Assembly: GCF_012927345.1 (NCBI RefSeq)
Contig: NZ_JABBGJ010000020.1
Span: 96,666 to 160,665, forward strand
Source of the DNA: Paraburkholderia polaris
Lineage (GTDB): Bacteria > Pseudomonadota > Gammaproteobacteria > Burkholderiales > Burkholderiaceae
Length of the DNA stretch: 64,000 nt
Direction of reading: 5' to 3'
Shown: positions 34,731 through 45,216 of the stretch, in pieces
Layout of the letters: each line of letters begins with the position of its first letter
Numbering within the stretch: the first letter of the stretch is position 1
The notes under the pieces: generated by a model
Database searches by the model: none
The model's input: the letters and a program-made list of their open reading frames with translations, nothing else
Told to the model about the DNA's origin: nothing
Translations under genes and position numbers: made by a program

Positions 34731-35636
34731 ATGCGGGACATCGATCTCAAGACGCTGCGGCTCTACGTGGCCGTCTGTGAGCACCGCAACATGGGCCGCG
34801 CGGCTGAGGAAGAACACATCGAGCCGTCTGCGATCAGCAAGCGGATCGCTCAACTGGAGACCGACCTCGGCGTTCCTCTGCTGACGCGCTCTCGCCGCGG
34901 TGTCCAGCCGACGCCGGCGGGGCTGTCTCTATTGGAGCATGCGCGCAATGTCCTGTTCACGATGGACCGGATCGCGAGCGATGTCGCGGCCTTCGGCAGC
35001 GGTCTGAGAGGCAGCGTCAGCGTATGCGCGACGGCGTCGGCGATCGCTGAAGTACTGCTGGACGACATTGCATCCTTCATGCGCGAACCGGATAACCAGA
35101 ACATTCGGGTGGATGTGGAGGAGCGCCTTTCCGTCGACCTTGTCCGCCAACTGCGGGAGGGGGCGGCCTCAGTCGGTGTCTGCTGGGACAGCGCGGACCT
35201 TGAGGGCCTGCAACATTTGCCATATCGTCAGGACCAGCTGGCGCTCGCCGTGTATCCCGGGCATCCGCTGGCCGGATTGAAGTCAGTGTGCTTTGAGCAG
35301 ACGCTCGAGCATGACCACGTCGGCATGCCGCCCTCAACCGCGGTCCATGCGATGTTGCAGCGCGCGGCGGCCAAAGTGGGGCAGCGGGTGTCGTATCGCG
35401 TGATCGTGTCCAACCTCGATGCCGCGTTTCGGGTGGCCGCCGCCAAGCTCGGCATCAGCGTTGTGCCGCTCGAGGTGGGGGAGGCTTATAAACGCATTTT
35501 CGACGTCGAGACGATTCCGCTGACGGACTCGTGGGCGCTCCGCCAGTTCGTGGTGTGCTTCCGCGACCTGGAGGCGCTGCAGCCGGCTGCCCGGCGCATG
35601 GTCGAGCATCTTGCGAGTCATTCCGAGCGGCAATGA
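34731..35636 (+). CDS. LysR-family regulator divergent from the lyase/CoA-transferase/hpd run
   Basis: 301 residues. The N-terminal helix-turn-helix reads MGRAAEEEHIEPSAISKRIAQLE, followed by the linker helix and effector domain (GSVSVCATASAIAEVLLDDI begins it). Conserved SAISKR in place of QPALS is typical of the subgroup that controls carboxylic-acid catabolism. GGAGA precedes ATG 34731. Orientation suggests control of the minus-strand catabolic run. Confidence 0.86.
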   Translation: MRDIDLKTLRLYVAVCEHRNMGRAAEEEHIEPSAISKRIAQLETDLGVPLLTRSRRGVQPTPAGLSLLEHARNVLFTMDRIASDVAAFGSGLRGSVSVCATASAIAEVLLDDIASFMREPDNQNIRVDVEERLSVDLVRQLREGAASVGVCWDSADLEGLQHLPYRQDQLALAVYPGHPLAGLKSVCFEQTLEHDHVGMPPSTAVHAMLQRAAAKVGQRVSYRVIVSNLDAAFRVAAAKLGISVVPLEVGEAYKRIFDVETIPLTDSWALRQFVVCFRDLEALQPAARRMVEHLASHSERQ

Positions 35637-35714
35637 GCCGGAGCGTCGAAGATAGTCGATCGGCATGCCGAAATTTAATCCGTGTGAACGGCGGCGCGAT
35701 GCCGCCGCTTGCTT

Positions 35715-36320
35715 TCAGGCGCCGCGGAGTCCCTCGGTGACCGTCACGCTCACGTCGAGTTTCCGACCGACGCTACCCACCGGCAGCACCATGCGCCCAT
35801 GTGTTTCGTTGATGATTTCAGCCGCCGACAGGTAGAAAGCCAGCACCGCTGTCACCAGACCGAGGTAACCGCCGGCGTGGTGCAACCACACAAGACCGGT
35901 CCATTCGCTCGCTGCAAGCACGAAGAAAGTGATCCACAAAGACAGAAACACCAGTTGCAACGCGCGTGGCGCACGCCATGTCGCGACCCACATATAAAGC
36001 GTGAACGTGCCCCACAGGAACAGATACCAGCCGATGAACGCCGCGGGCACGGTGCCGTGCAGGAACAGTACGAAGAGGGCGAACGACCACCAGAACGCAC
36101 CATAGCTCAGAAAGGCCGTTGCGCCGAACGCATTGCCGCGCGGTATTTCCATGAGTCCGGCTAGCATCTGCGCGGTGCCGCCATAAGCGAAAGCGACGGC
36201 TAGCACCATGCCCATCGAGTCGCCGCTGAACCAGCCGGCGTTGATCATGCTGAGCAACCAGGTCGTCAACGCGAAACCGGCGAGGCCGAGGGAAGCGGGA
36301 TTAGGGGCTTTGATATTCAT
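35715..36320 (-). CDS. satP: Acetate/succinate transporter (GPR1/FUN34/YaaH family)
   Basis: 201 residues with six membrane helices. The family signature NPASLGLAGFALTTWLLSMINAG is at the N-terminus (residues about 6-28), and YGGTAQMLAGLMEIPRGNAFGATAF and GAFWWSFA follow. It carries acetate with protons across the inner membrane. The start is ATG 36320 with GAGGA upstream. It is 115 bp downstream of acs on the same strand, so uptake and activation of acetate are linked. Confidence 0.9.
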   Translation of the reverse strand: MNIKAPNPASLGLAGFALTTWLLSMINAGWFSGDSMGMVLAVAFAYGGTAQMLAGLMEIPRGNAFGATAFLSYGAFWWSFALFVLFLHGTVPAAFIGWYLFLWGTFTLYMWVATWRAPRALQLVFLSLWITFFVLAASEWTGLVWLHHAGGYLGLVTAVLAFYLSAAEIINETHGRMVLPVGSVGRKLDVSVTVTEGLRGA

Positions 36321-36435
36321 GATGAATTCCTCATGCAAACATTAGTAGACGTAGATTGCGCGACTGTCGTGAAGACCGGCGCCGCGCAAAGGTCGCATTG
36401 CAATTGAATGCCGGACCGCCGGACCACCGGACCGC

Positions 36436-38412
<1,977 letters not shown>

Positions 38413-38546
38413 CCAATGTCTCCTCACATGAAAGTCAAGGATAAGACGACGCCTGAAACGGCGAGTCGCCTGAAGGAAGGCTCTTGATGGCCGTGGTGCG
38501 GGTGCGTGCGTGTAGGTTGACTATGACCGCTCGGCCGATCGTGCGG

Positions 38547-38560
38547 TTGATACACATCAA
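38547..38560. promoter_or_regulatory. Anr/FNR box, TTGAT-ACAC-ATCAA
   Basis: Perfect match to the FNR consensus TTGAT-N4-ATCAA, upstream of acs. A second perfect box lies 44 bp further upstream. Confidence 0.8.
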
Positions 38561-38590
38561 GGGAATGAATGAGGGGAGAGCGGCCGGCGC

Positions 38591-38604
38591 TTGATGCAAA
38601 TCAA
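38591..38604. promoter_or_regulatory. Anr/FNR box, TTGAT-GCAA-ATCAA
   Basis: Second perfect FNR-type site upstream of acs, 44 bp centre to centre from the first (about four helical turns). Confidence 0.8.
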
Positions 38605-38690
38605 TCGCAATACCTCCGGCGAGGGGGCTGGGATAGCGTGCGGTGAGCCGGAATGATGTGGATAGTCGCGGTTTGTGCGTGTTGACCGCT

Positions 38691-39167
38691 TCAGGCTTTG
38701 ACCGTGTTAGATGCGGGAGCCGGCGAATCTGATGACGCCGCGCGCTCACCTGGTTCGAGCCGCAAAGCGCCCCAGCCGAGCGGCGCAAAGACGTGACCAC
38801 CCGCGAGTTCGACCTGCTCCACAAATGATTCGAGTGTGACGCCCGCCATGATATGAATCGGTGCATTGCCGACAAAATTTTGTGTACGCAGCCAGGGCAT
38901 CTCGCCGCGATTGATTTCGTTGACGCTGCGTTCCTTGCCGTCGTAGCCGAGATCGGGCGTATACAGCGGACCATCGAAGGCGACAGTCAGGATCTGCTCG
39001 GGACCGTCGGTATAAGGGGCGCCGGCGAGTTGCTCATAAGGCGCGCGTTCCCAACCGTCGCCCCATTGCTGGTCGAGCTTCAAACGCGTGAAATAGGCCC
39101 AGGGCGCACGCACGAAGCACAGTCCATACGCGTGACGCGCGCCGTCAAGATTGGCAGTCATTCCCAC
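38691..39167 (-). CDS. Uncharacterised protein, first of an unknown pair
   Basis: 158 residues, soluble, rich in aromatic residues (YGLCFVRAPWAYFTRLKLDQ, QWGDGWERAPYEQL, IHIMAGVTLESFVEQ, APLGWGALRLEPGE). No family recognised and no signal peptide. GTG 39167 is chosen because GAGGTG lies six to eight nt upstream; ATG 39161 is the alternative. It starts 36 bp after the stop of another unknown gene on the same strand, so the two probably form an operon inside the Anr-boxed region. The last 20 residues are low-complexity Ser/Pro/Ala. Confidence 0.65.
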   Translation of the reverse strand: MGMTANLDGARHAYGLCFVRAPWAYFTRLKLDQQWGDGWERAPYEQLAGAPYTDGPEQILTVAFDGPLYTPDLGYDGKERSVNEINRGEMPWLRTQNFVGNAPIHIMAGVTLESFVEQVELAGGHVFAPLGWGALRLEPGERAASSDSPAPASNTVKA

Positions 39168-39203
39168 AGTAGCACCTCATACTGGTGGCAGTGTCGACAA
39201 CGT

Positions 39204-39578
39204 TCACGCGTTGTCGTCGGCTGCGAAGATGCCGTCTTCCGGCTCGGTGTTCTCGTTGTCGACACATTGCACATGCCAATGGCCCGTCTTCAGCGATCTG
39301 CCCGCATCGGAGCACCATTGTGCGCGTCCGGTTTCGCCCTCGAATGGTCCGGACGTAGCATTCAGGTCGAGCCCTTCCAGTACGCAGCAGGGCGTCAAAT
39401 CGTGCGGCCCGCAGACGAGCGTGTTGCCGCAATCGACGTGCAACGCGCCCCATTCGGGCAGATCAAGCCCCATATGACCCTCGCGCGACCATTGACGTGT
39501 TTTATTGTCGAGCCACAGGATGGCAAATGCCATCGGATTGACACGATCGAACGTGTCGAGGTGGATGGTGAGGCGCAT
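39204..39578 (-). CDS. Uncharacterised Cys-rich protein, second of an unknown pair
   Basis: 124 residues with seven Cys or so, including VDCGNTLVCGPHDLTPCCVLEG and AQWCSDAGRS and HVQCVDNEN. The N-terminus MRLTIHLDTFDRVNPMAFA suggests a beta-strand-rich cytoplasmic protein; there is no signal peptide. GGAGAACC precedes ATG 39578. I recognise no family. The Cys density could mean metal or redox binding. It lies directly downstream of a decayed cytochrome c gene and upstream of the other unknown gene. Confidence 0.65.
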   Translation of the reverse strand: MRLTIHLDTFDRVNPMAFAILWLDNKTRQWSREGHMGLDLPEWGALHVDCGNTLVCGPHDLTPCCVLEGLDLNATSGPFEGETGRAQWCSDAGRSLKTGHWHVQCVDNENTEPEDGIFAADDNA

Positions 39579-39624
39579 GAGGTTCTCCGTAGATTTCACG
39601 AACATGTGCATACAAACTGGGGGG

Positions 39625-39842
39625 CTATTGACTCAAAACCCACTGGATCAACGTGTGAGCATCTTCGGGTGTCAACGGCCGCCGCGATCCGCCGGCAGCG
39701 GCATTGCCATGTCGCCCCGGTGGGCTTTCCCGCCGAGTCGCAGCTTGTGCTCGAGCATTACGCTGGCGTTTGGCACGTCGCGATAACGATCCGCAATCTG
39801 CTGAAACGAAGGTGCGAGAAAAGGTGCGTCCCGTGTCTGGGA
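39625..39842 (-). pseudogene. Decayed, 5'-truncated cytochrome c gene
   Basis: Reading the minus strand directly after the anr stop codon, in the same frame, gives DAPFLAPSFQQIADRYRDVP and then SVMLEHKLRLGG, typical of the class I cytochrome c segment after the haem site. The frame then shifts: GKAHRGDMAMPLPADRGG, which contains the Met-Pro haem ligand, is in another frame. It shifts back to give RPLTPEDAHTLIQWVLSQ and a stop, the usual C-terminal helix. The signal peptide and CxxCH haem motif are absent, and no start codon exists. So one deletion removed the 5' half up to anr, and two frameshifts followed. Confidence 0.75.
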
Positions 39843-40625
39843 CTACACGCGCGCGAGGCCTTCGAGGTCAAGAATCGTGATCTGCTTGCCACGCGTATCG
39901 ACCAAACCGTCTTTCTGAAACTTCGAAAACATGCGGCTGACGGTTTCGAGTTTCATCCCGAGGTAGCTGCCGATCTCCTCGCGCGTCATGCGCAAATTGA
40001 ATTCCGCCGGCGAGTAGCCGCGTGTCTTGAGCCTTCCTGACAGGTTCAACAGGAAGGCGGCGACCCGCTGGTCGGCGGACATCGTGCCAAGCAGCATCAT
40101 AATTGTCGCCTCGCGAACGATCTCGCCGCCCATCAGACGATGGACGTGCTGCTGCACCACCTTCACCTCGCGGCACATGACTTCGAGCAGATGAAACGGG
40201 ATGATGCAAACGTTGCTGTCCTCGGTGGCGATCGCGTCGCAGCTGTGCTTGCCTGAACATACGCCGTCGAGGCCGAGCGAATCGCCGGGCAGATGAAAGC
40301 CGGTGACCTGTTCGCGACCGTCGCGATGCATGACGATGGTCTTGAACGAACCGGCGCGGACCGCATAGATACTATGGAACGCATCGTTGGCGCGGTATAG
40401 CGATTCACCATGCTTGATCGTGCGCGAAACGCACATCAGCGACTCCATGCGCTCCAGTTCGGCCGGTGTCAAACCTTGTGGCATGCAGATCGCGCGCAGC
40501 GAGCAGCTCGAGCAGCGCGCGGCGGGGCGGCCCGAGGGTGACGATGCGAGCGCGGAATGGCCTGACGCCGGCAGTGGGGCACGTTGCAGCGGCATGATCT
40601 CAGCATATTCGGCAACGTCAGACAT
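39843..40625 (-). CDS. anr: Anr/FNR-type oxygen-responsive regulator
   Basis: 260 residues. Cluster ligands Cys38, Cys41 and Cys47 (CSSCSLRAIC) and the fourth Cys in SNVCIIPF match FNR's 4Fe-4S set. A cyclic-nucleotide-fold domain and dimer helix follow. The recognition helix has ETVSRMFSKFQ, with the Glu, Ser and Arg that read TTGAT half-sites. It should activate genes when oxygen is low. AGGAG precedes ATG 40625. Its start overlaps the stop of a receiver-only gene by 8 nt, so the two are translationally coupled. Six FNR-type boxes at neighbouring promoters are its probable targets. The symbol is by family analogy; several paralogues usually exist in these genomes. Confidence 0.92.
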   Translation of the reverse strand: MSDVAEYAEIMPLQRAPLPASGHSALASSPSGRPAARCSSCSLRAICMPQGLTPAELERMESLMCVSRTIKHGESLYRANDAFHSIYAVRAGSFKTIVMHRDGREQVTGFHLPGDSLGLDGVCSGKHSCDAIATEDSNVCIIPFHLLEVMCREVKVVQQHVHRLMGGEIVREATIMMLLGTMSADQRVAAFLLNLSGRLKTRGYSPAEFNLRMTREEIGSYLGMKLETVSRMFSKFQKDGLVDTRGKQITILDLEGLARV

Positions 40626-41049
40626 GATGTGCTCCTGTGTAATTGAGGCCACGTGCGCAACGCTCGTGGACAATCCGCTTGATCGTGTTGCATGCAAGAT
40701 CGAATTCGCTCGTCTTGTCGAAGAAGTACTGCGCGCCGGCCGCGAGGCACGCCTGTCTGAACCACGCGCCTGAATGATTCGTCAGCACGATTGTGATTAC
40801 CGGCGACGTGCTCCGCCCGAGGCTATGCAGCAGTTCCATACCGGTGCCGCCGGTCAGGCGAAAATCCACGACCACGACGTCGGCTCCGGTGCCGTCGATA
40901 CCGGCGAGCGCGGTGCCTGCTTCCTCGGCTTCGCCGACAATCTCGACACCGTCAATTGCGCCGAAGCGCGCCGCCATCCGTTGTCTGATCGGGATCGTGT
41001 CTTCAACGAGGAAAACGCGCAGTGCTTGCTGGGACGGGCTTGAGTTCAT
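40618..41049 (-). CDS. Receiver-only response regulator
   Basis: 143 residues made of a single receiver domain: acidic pair in VFLVEDT, phospho-acceptor Asp in ADVVVVDFRLTGG, Thr in IVLTNHSG and Lys in YFFDKTSEFD. No output domain follows; the last 20 residues are a short tail. It probably acts by protein contact or as a phosphate sink. The start is ATG 41049. Its end overlaps the anr start by 8 nt, tying its production to Anr. The partner kinase may be the one at 41885-44029. Confidence 0.85.
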   Translation of the reverse strand: MNSSPSQQALRVFLVEDTIPIRQRMAARFGAIDGVEIVGEAEEAGTALAGIDGTGADVVVVDFRLTGGTGMELLHSLGRSTSPVITIVLTNHSGAWFRQACLAAGAQYFFDKTSEFDLACNTIKRIVHERCARGLNYTGAHHV

Positions 41050-41122
41050 GGCTCGAAGTATCGGCCGCGCCGTCTCAAAATAAAATCGGCGGCGAACGAA
41101 CTTCGGGTAGGCGAGCGCGAAG

Positions 41123-41146
41123 GTGTGTAGGGGATTTCCTACACAC
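41123..41146. promoter_or_regulatory. 9-bp inverted repeat GTGTGTAGG-N6-CCTACACAC
   Basis: Perfect dyad 74 bp upstream of the receiver/anr unit. The right arm with its spacer (GGGATTTCCTACAC) recurs almost unchanged at 45388-45402 upstream of the N-ATPase operon and usp. It is a candidate site for the NarL-type regulator at 41241-41888. Confidence 0.55.
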
Positions 41147-41240
41147 GGCAAATGCGAAGCTGGAGGCAGCCGCGCGATCGGCGGATTGATGTGACGATTG
41201 AATCTAGCCCGGCGGCCTATGCGCCGCCCGGGATCCAGAT

Positions 41241-41888
41241 CTAGATTTCGTCGTCTTCCCCAAGCAGTTTGTGGCGCAGCGCGTAACGCACCAGCGCAGC
41301 TTCGTGCGGCATCTGCATTTTTTCGAGGATGCGCGTTTTATAGGTACTCACCGTCTTGCTGCTGACACACAGCTCGGTGGCGATTTCGGTGAGGGTCTGG
41401 CCCGCGGCGATGCGGCGGAATACATCGAACTCACGGTCGGACAGGCGCTGATGGGGCAACGTGTCGGCGGGCTCGCCCAGGCTCTGTGCAAAACGTTCGG
41501 CCATCGCGAGACTCACATAGACGCCCCCAGATGCAACTTTGGTGACCGCGGCGACCAGTTCTGCGCTGGCACTTTCCTTGGTTAGATACCCGGATGCGCC
41601 CGCCTTGAAAGCGCGTACCGCGTACTGCTGCTCTGCATGCATGGTGAGCACGAGGATCCGCAGTGCCGGCTTTTCGTCCTTGATCTGCTTGATCAGTTCG
41701 ACGCCGTTTCGGCCGGGCATCGACAGATCGAGCACGAGCACGTCGGCAGCGTTGGCGCGGGTCAGCGCAATTGTGCTGACGCCGTCATTGGCCTCGCCGA
41801 CGACCTCGAAACCGCTTGCGCCTTGCAGGATATGCCGCAGGCCATCGCGCACCAACGTGTGGTCGTCAGCGATCAGCACTCGAATCAT
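41241..41888 (-). CDS. NarL/FixJ-type response regulator
   Basis: 215 residues. The receiver domain has VLIADDHTLVRDGL, Asp in ADVLVLDLSMPGRNG and Lys in GYLTKESA. The C-terminal LuxR helix-turn-helix reads LSDREFDVFRRIAAGQTLTEIATELCVSSKTVSTYK (two adjacent blocks). ATG 41888 overlaps the kinase stop in an ATGA, so the two are translationally coupled and form a cognate pair. It probably controls genes of this low-oxygen region. Confidence 0.9.
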   Translation of the reverse strand: MIRVLIADDHTLVRDGLRHILQGASGFEVVGEANDGVSTIALTRANAADVLVLDLSMPGRNGVELIKQIKDEKPALRILVLTMHAEQQYAVRAFKAGASGYLTKESASAELVAAVTKVASGGVYVSLAMAERFAQSLGEPADTLPHQRLSDREFDVFRRIAAGQTLTEIATELCVSSKTVSTYKTRILEKMQMPHEAALVRYALRHKLLGEDDEI

Positions 41889-44029
41889 GTTTGCATCTCC
41901 TGCTGTTGCACCGCCAGTACCGGAAAGGTAACGGTCAGTGCAAAGCCCTTGTCATTGGACGTGTGGATTTCGACGGTGCCGCCCAGCATGTGCGCACGCT
42001 CGCGGATACCGAGCAGGCCAAACGATTTCTCGCCGGAGGCGGGCGAGCGGTTCGCACCACGGCCGTTGTCCGCGATTTGCAATACACAAACGCCCCTTTC
42101 GACGCGCACCGTCAGCGTGACGAGCGTCGCTTCCGCATGCCGGGCGACATTGGTCAGCGCTTCCTGCACGATACGAAATAGCGTCGTCGCGCCCGTCGGC
42201 GTAAAGCGGGTGTCGCCGGCTTCGATCCGGCGCTCCACATCAATGCCGTAGCGGTTTGTAAAGTCATTGGCGAGCCATTCGATCGCCGGAATCAGACCGA
42301 GATCGTCGAGCATGACCGGGCGCAGATCGGCAGCGATCCGGCGCACCGACGCGACTGTCGCATCGATCAGCCGACGCATCGCACGCAGTTGCTGCAGCAG
42401 ACTCGGCTCAGCCGTGTTTTCAAGCTCGTGTTCGACAGACGAAATGTCCATCTTGAGGGCGGTCAACTGCTGCCCAAGGTCGTCGTGCAGCTCGCGTGCG
42501 ATGCGGGTTTTTTCTTCCTCGCGAACGTTTTGCAGATTCGCCGAGAGTTCGCGTAGTTCCTCGCGCGATTGCCGCTGCGCATTTTCCGCTTTTACCCGTT
42601 CAGTGATGTCGCGCAGCATGACCGTATACAGCTTGCCATCACCGTCGCGGATCTGCGAGATCGACGCTTCGATAGGAAATTCTTCGCCATTGCTCCGTAA
42701 GCCGAACAGCACACGCTGCTTGCCCATCTGCCGGTCGGAAACACCGGTCACGCCGAACTGTTCGACATGCCGCTCGTGTCCCGCGCGAAAGCGCTCGGGA
42801 ATGAAGCGCGAGAGCGAGGCGCCGACCGCTTCCATTGCGGTGCATCCAAAAACCCTTTCTGCCATTGGATTGAAGATGACGATGTTCTGCCGTTCGTCGA
42901 CGGTAATGATGGCTTCCATCGACGACCGGATGATGCCCATCATGCGTGCCTCGTTCACGCTCGACTGGCTGCGCGCCTCGCTCGTCGCGGCAGATCCGGC
43001 GCGGCGCCTGCTGGCGATCAGGAACGCCATGGCGCTGAACAGGCATGCTGCCGCAACGCCGGCGATCAGCACCGTGGTTTCTGCAAATCCGTCCTCGGCG
43101 CGCAGATAGCGACCGCTCGCTGTGTAGGACAGCGTGATAGGTACACCGCCGATGCGCAAGGTATCGGTTTTACGGATCACAGGCGCCGTCTCCGCCAGGT
43201 CGTCGTCTGCCGCGGCGGACGAATAAAGCAGCGTGGCAGGGGTTCCGCTGAATACCTGCAGATCAATGCGCCGTTGCCGGGCGAGGGCGTTATCGAATAC
43301 ACGGCCGGTGTCCAGCGCCGCTACCAGCAGCCGCTTGATGCCCGCACGGCGCGCTTGTGGCGTCGACGGCAAGCCGGCGTCCGAATACATCGGTAAATAG
43401 AGGTAAAGACGAGGGTGGGGGCTCGAGCCGATATCGCCGAACGGCGCTGCGTCCGCGTCGAGCGCGCTTGCCCCTGTATCGATGGCGTGCAGCAACGCCG
43501 TACGGCTCGCGGGAGTGCTAGCCAGGTCGTAGTCGACTGGCATCGCATCGGCGGTGGCCGGCGCCATCTGGGTAACCGGCGCGACCGGTTGCGGCGCGGC
43601 GGCTTGCCCGGCCCGGTTACCGGTGCTGCCCGTCAGGCGGGCAACACCGGCGGCGTCAATTTCCGCATAGCCAAGCGCACGCACCACGGACGACGTTTCG
43701 TCCAGATCGAGTTGCGCGACATAGCGGCGCCAGGCATCGGCATCGGCTGCCGGCGCGGCGGAGAGCAAGCCGCGCGCGCCGCGCAGCAGCGATTCGCCGG
43801 TGGTGAACTCGCGCTGCAGATCAGCGGTGATATGCGCCGTATTCTGATCAAAGCGGCTGTTGGCAGCGCGCAATGACTGCTCGCCGACCCAGCGCCACGC
43901 ACCGAGCGCAGCCACAAGAACGACAGCAAATGCGACTGCCGCGACAAGCGCGGGGCGCCGCTCAGGCGGGACAACCCGCATGGGCAAAGGCCATTTTTTA
44001 GCGAAGGGCGTCTCACCGCGAAAGGGCAT
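41885..44029 (-). CDS. Membrane sensor histidine kinase with CHASE-like and PAS domains
   Basis: 714 residues. A first membrane helix (about residues 28-46) and a second near residue 330 bracket a periplasmic domain of the CHASE type (RALGYAEIDAAG, HPRLYLYLPMYSD). A PAS domain (AIITVDERQNIVIFNPMAERVFG, then the PAC DGKLYTVMLRDIT) follows. The HisKA_3 dimerisation block has the phospho-accepting His in ARELHDDLGQQLTALK. The HATPase domain has NVARHAEA and DNGRGA and FGLLGIRERA. The start is ATG 44029 with GAGGCG upstream. A perfect FNR box (44251-44264) lies upstream. Its partner regulator overlaps its stop. Confidence 0.9.
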   Translation of the reverse strand: MPFRGETPFAKKWPLPMRVVPPERRPALVAAVAFAVVLVAALGAWRWVGEQSLRAANSRFDQNTAHITADLQREFTTGESLLRGARGLLSAAPAADADAWRRYVAQLDLDETSSVVRALGYAEIDAAGVARLTGSTGNRAGQAAAPQPVAPVTQMAPATADAMPVDYDLASTPASRTALLHAIDTGASALDADAAPFGDIGSSPHPRLYLYLPMYSDAGLPSTPQARRAGIKRLLVAALDTGRVFDNALARQRRIDLQVFSGTPATLLYSSAAADDDLAETAPVIRKTDTLRIGGVPITLSYTASGRYLRAEDGFAETTVLIAGVAAACLFSAMAFLIASRRRAGSAATSEARSQSSVNEARMMGIIRSSMEAIITVDERQNIVIFNPMAERVFGCTAMEAVGASLSRFIPERFRAGHERHVEQFGVTGVSDRQMGKQRVLFGLRSNGEEFPIEASISQIRDGDGKLYTVMLRDITERVKAENAQRQSREELRELSANLQNVREEEKTRIARELHDDLGQQLTALKMDISSVEHELENTAEPSLLQQLRAMRRLIDATVASVRRIAADLRPVMLDDLGLIPAIEWLANDFTNRYGIDVERRIEAGDTRFTPTGATTLFRIVQEALTNVARHAEATLVTLTVRVERGVCVLQIADNGRGANRSPASGEKSFGLLGIRERAHMLGGTVEIHTSNDKGFALTVTFPVLAVQQQEMQT

Positions 44030-44250
44030 GTGCGCCTCATTGGATGGTGGGCAATCCGCCACGCGGGCTGACGGTGCAGACGCGGTGCGGATCGGGAAAC
44101 ATCACCGTGATTTTTGTTACTTGCGGCCAGCCGGAACGACGCGTGCGTTGGCCATTGTGCGCGGTTTGCACGGATCGTGTCAGTATGCAGCCAACTCACC
44201 ATGGAAGCCACGCCGTGCACGAATGTTGACGGACAGCGAGCTGTCAGCAC

Positions 44251-44264
44251 TTGATCCGTATCAA
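44251..44264. promoter_or_regulatory. Anr/FNR box, TTGAT-CCGT-ATCAA
   Basis: Perfect FNR-type site in the 350-bp gap between usp and the kinase gene, about 220 bp upstream of the kinase start codon. The only downstream gene in reach is the kinase. Confidence 0.78.
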
Positions 44265-44301
44265 GCGCATCCTGAGCTGCGAACCGGCGCGCCGGTGGCG
44301 T

Positions 44302-44334
44302 CAAAAAAAGAAGCGCCCCGACAACTGGGCGCTT
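44302..44334 (-). terminator. Intrinsic terminator of usp
   Basis: On the minus strand AAGCGCCC and GGGCGCTT form an 8-bp stem with an 8-nt loop, followed by CTTTTTTT. It ends transcription coming from usp, whose stop is 46 bp upstream. Confidence 0.85.
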
Positions 44335-44379
44335 TAAATTGCACGAGGGCTTTTTTCGCGCAATTCCTGAATTGTCAGA

Positions 44380-45216
44380 TCAGTGCGACATCAGTACCGG
44401 CACGGTCATCGATTTGAGGATCGTGCGGGTCGCGCCGCCCATCACCAGTTCCTGCCAGCGGGCGTGCCCGTAAGCACCCGTCACGAGCAGATCCGCGCCG
44501 ATCGCGGATGCCTGCGACAACAACGCGTCGCCGATCGACGCGCCGCTGCCGGCCTCGATATCTTTGACCTCGACGTTGACGCCGTGCCGGGCGATGAGCG
44601 TGGCGATATCCGCGCCCGGAATGCGCGGGCGCGATTCGCCCCGCGTACCGTTGACGGTGACGACCGTGGTGGTCTTCGCCACGCGCATGAACGGCAGCGC
44701 GTCGTGCACCGCGCGGGTGGCTTCGCGGCTACCGTCCCAACCGACCATCACGTGCGTACCGGGCGACGTGACGCTGCTGGCGTACGGCACCAGCAACACC
44801 GGCCGGCCTGCGGACATGATCAGGTTTTCAGGAAAAAAGTCGCCGACGTACGATTCCGAATCGTGCGGGTCGTCCTGGCTGGCGATGATCAGATCGGCGC
44901 ATCGGCCGCGATGCGGCACGGCGAGGTTAGCCGGGGCGTCGACGGCGATCCACTCGCCAGCAACTTCCGCACGACTCAGTTCCGCATGAAAGAGCCGTTC
45001 GAGCGCGCCCCGGCGTTCCGCCCGCAGCTGTTCGTGCGTACCGTAGTATTCGGCGGTTCCGGCCATCACATAGAGCGAGCGCGGATCGGGCGTGAACACG
45101 GCAAACACGCCGGTCAGATGGGCGTCGAACTGCTTGGCGAGCCGCAGGGCGAGTTCGAGCCTGGGATGCGCGCGCTGACTCGTATCCAGGTGAACGACGA
45201 TGCTCTTGTAGGTCAT
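44380..45216 (-). CDS. Universal stress protein (tandem Usp domains)
   Basis: 278 residues. Residues 1-140 are a degenerate Usp domain (MTYKSIVVHLDTSQRAHP start, RCADLIIASQDD end). Residues 150-278 are a complete one, with the ATP-binding loop GAYGHARWQELVMGGATRTIL (G-x2-G-x9-G-[ST]) near the C-terminus. Such tandem proteins are induced under low oxygen and aid survival. A perfect FNR box (45290-45303) lies 80 bp upstream of the start codon, a good position for Anr activation. A terminator follows. Confidence 0.9.
   Translation of the reverse strand: MTYKSIVVHLDTSQRAHPRLELALRLAKQFDAHLTGVFAVFTPDPRSLYVMAGTAEYYGTHEQLRAERRGALERLFHAELSRAEVAGEWIAVDAPANLAVPHRGRCADLIIASQDDPHDSESYVGDFFPENLIMSAGRPVLLVPYASSVTSPGTHVMVGWDGSREATRAVHDALPFMRVAKTTTVVTVNGTRGESRPRIPGADIATLIARHGVNVEVKDIEAGSGASIGDALLSQASAIGADLLVTGAYGHARWQELVMGGATRTILKSMTVPVLMSH

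Noticed and set aside
38853..40040. 395-codon plus-strand frame across 38.9-40.0 kb
   Set aside because: It is antisense to two plausible genes, the cytochrome remnant and anr, and shows no family features.
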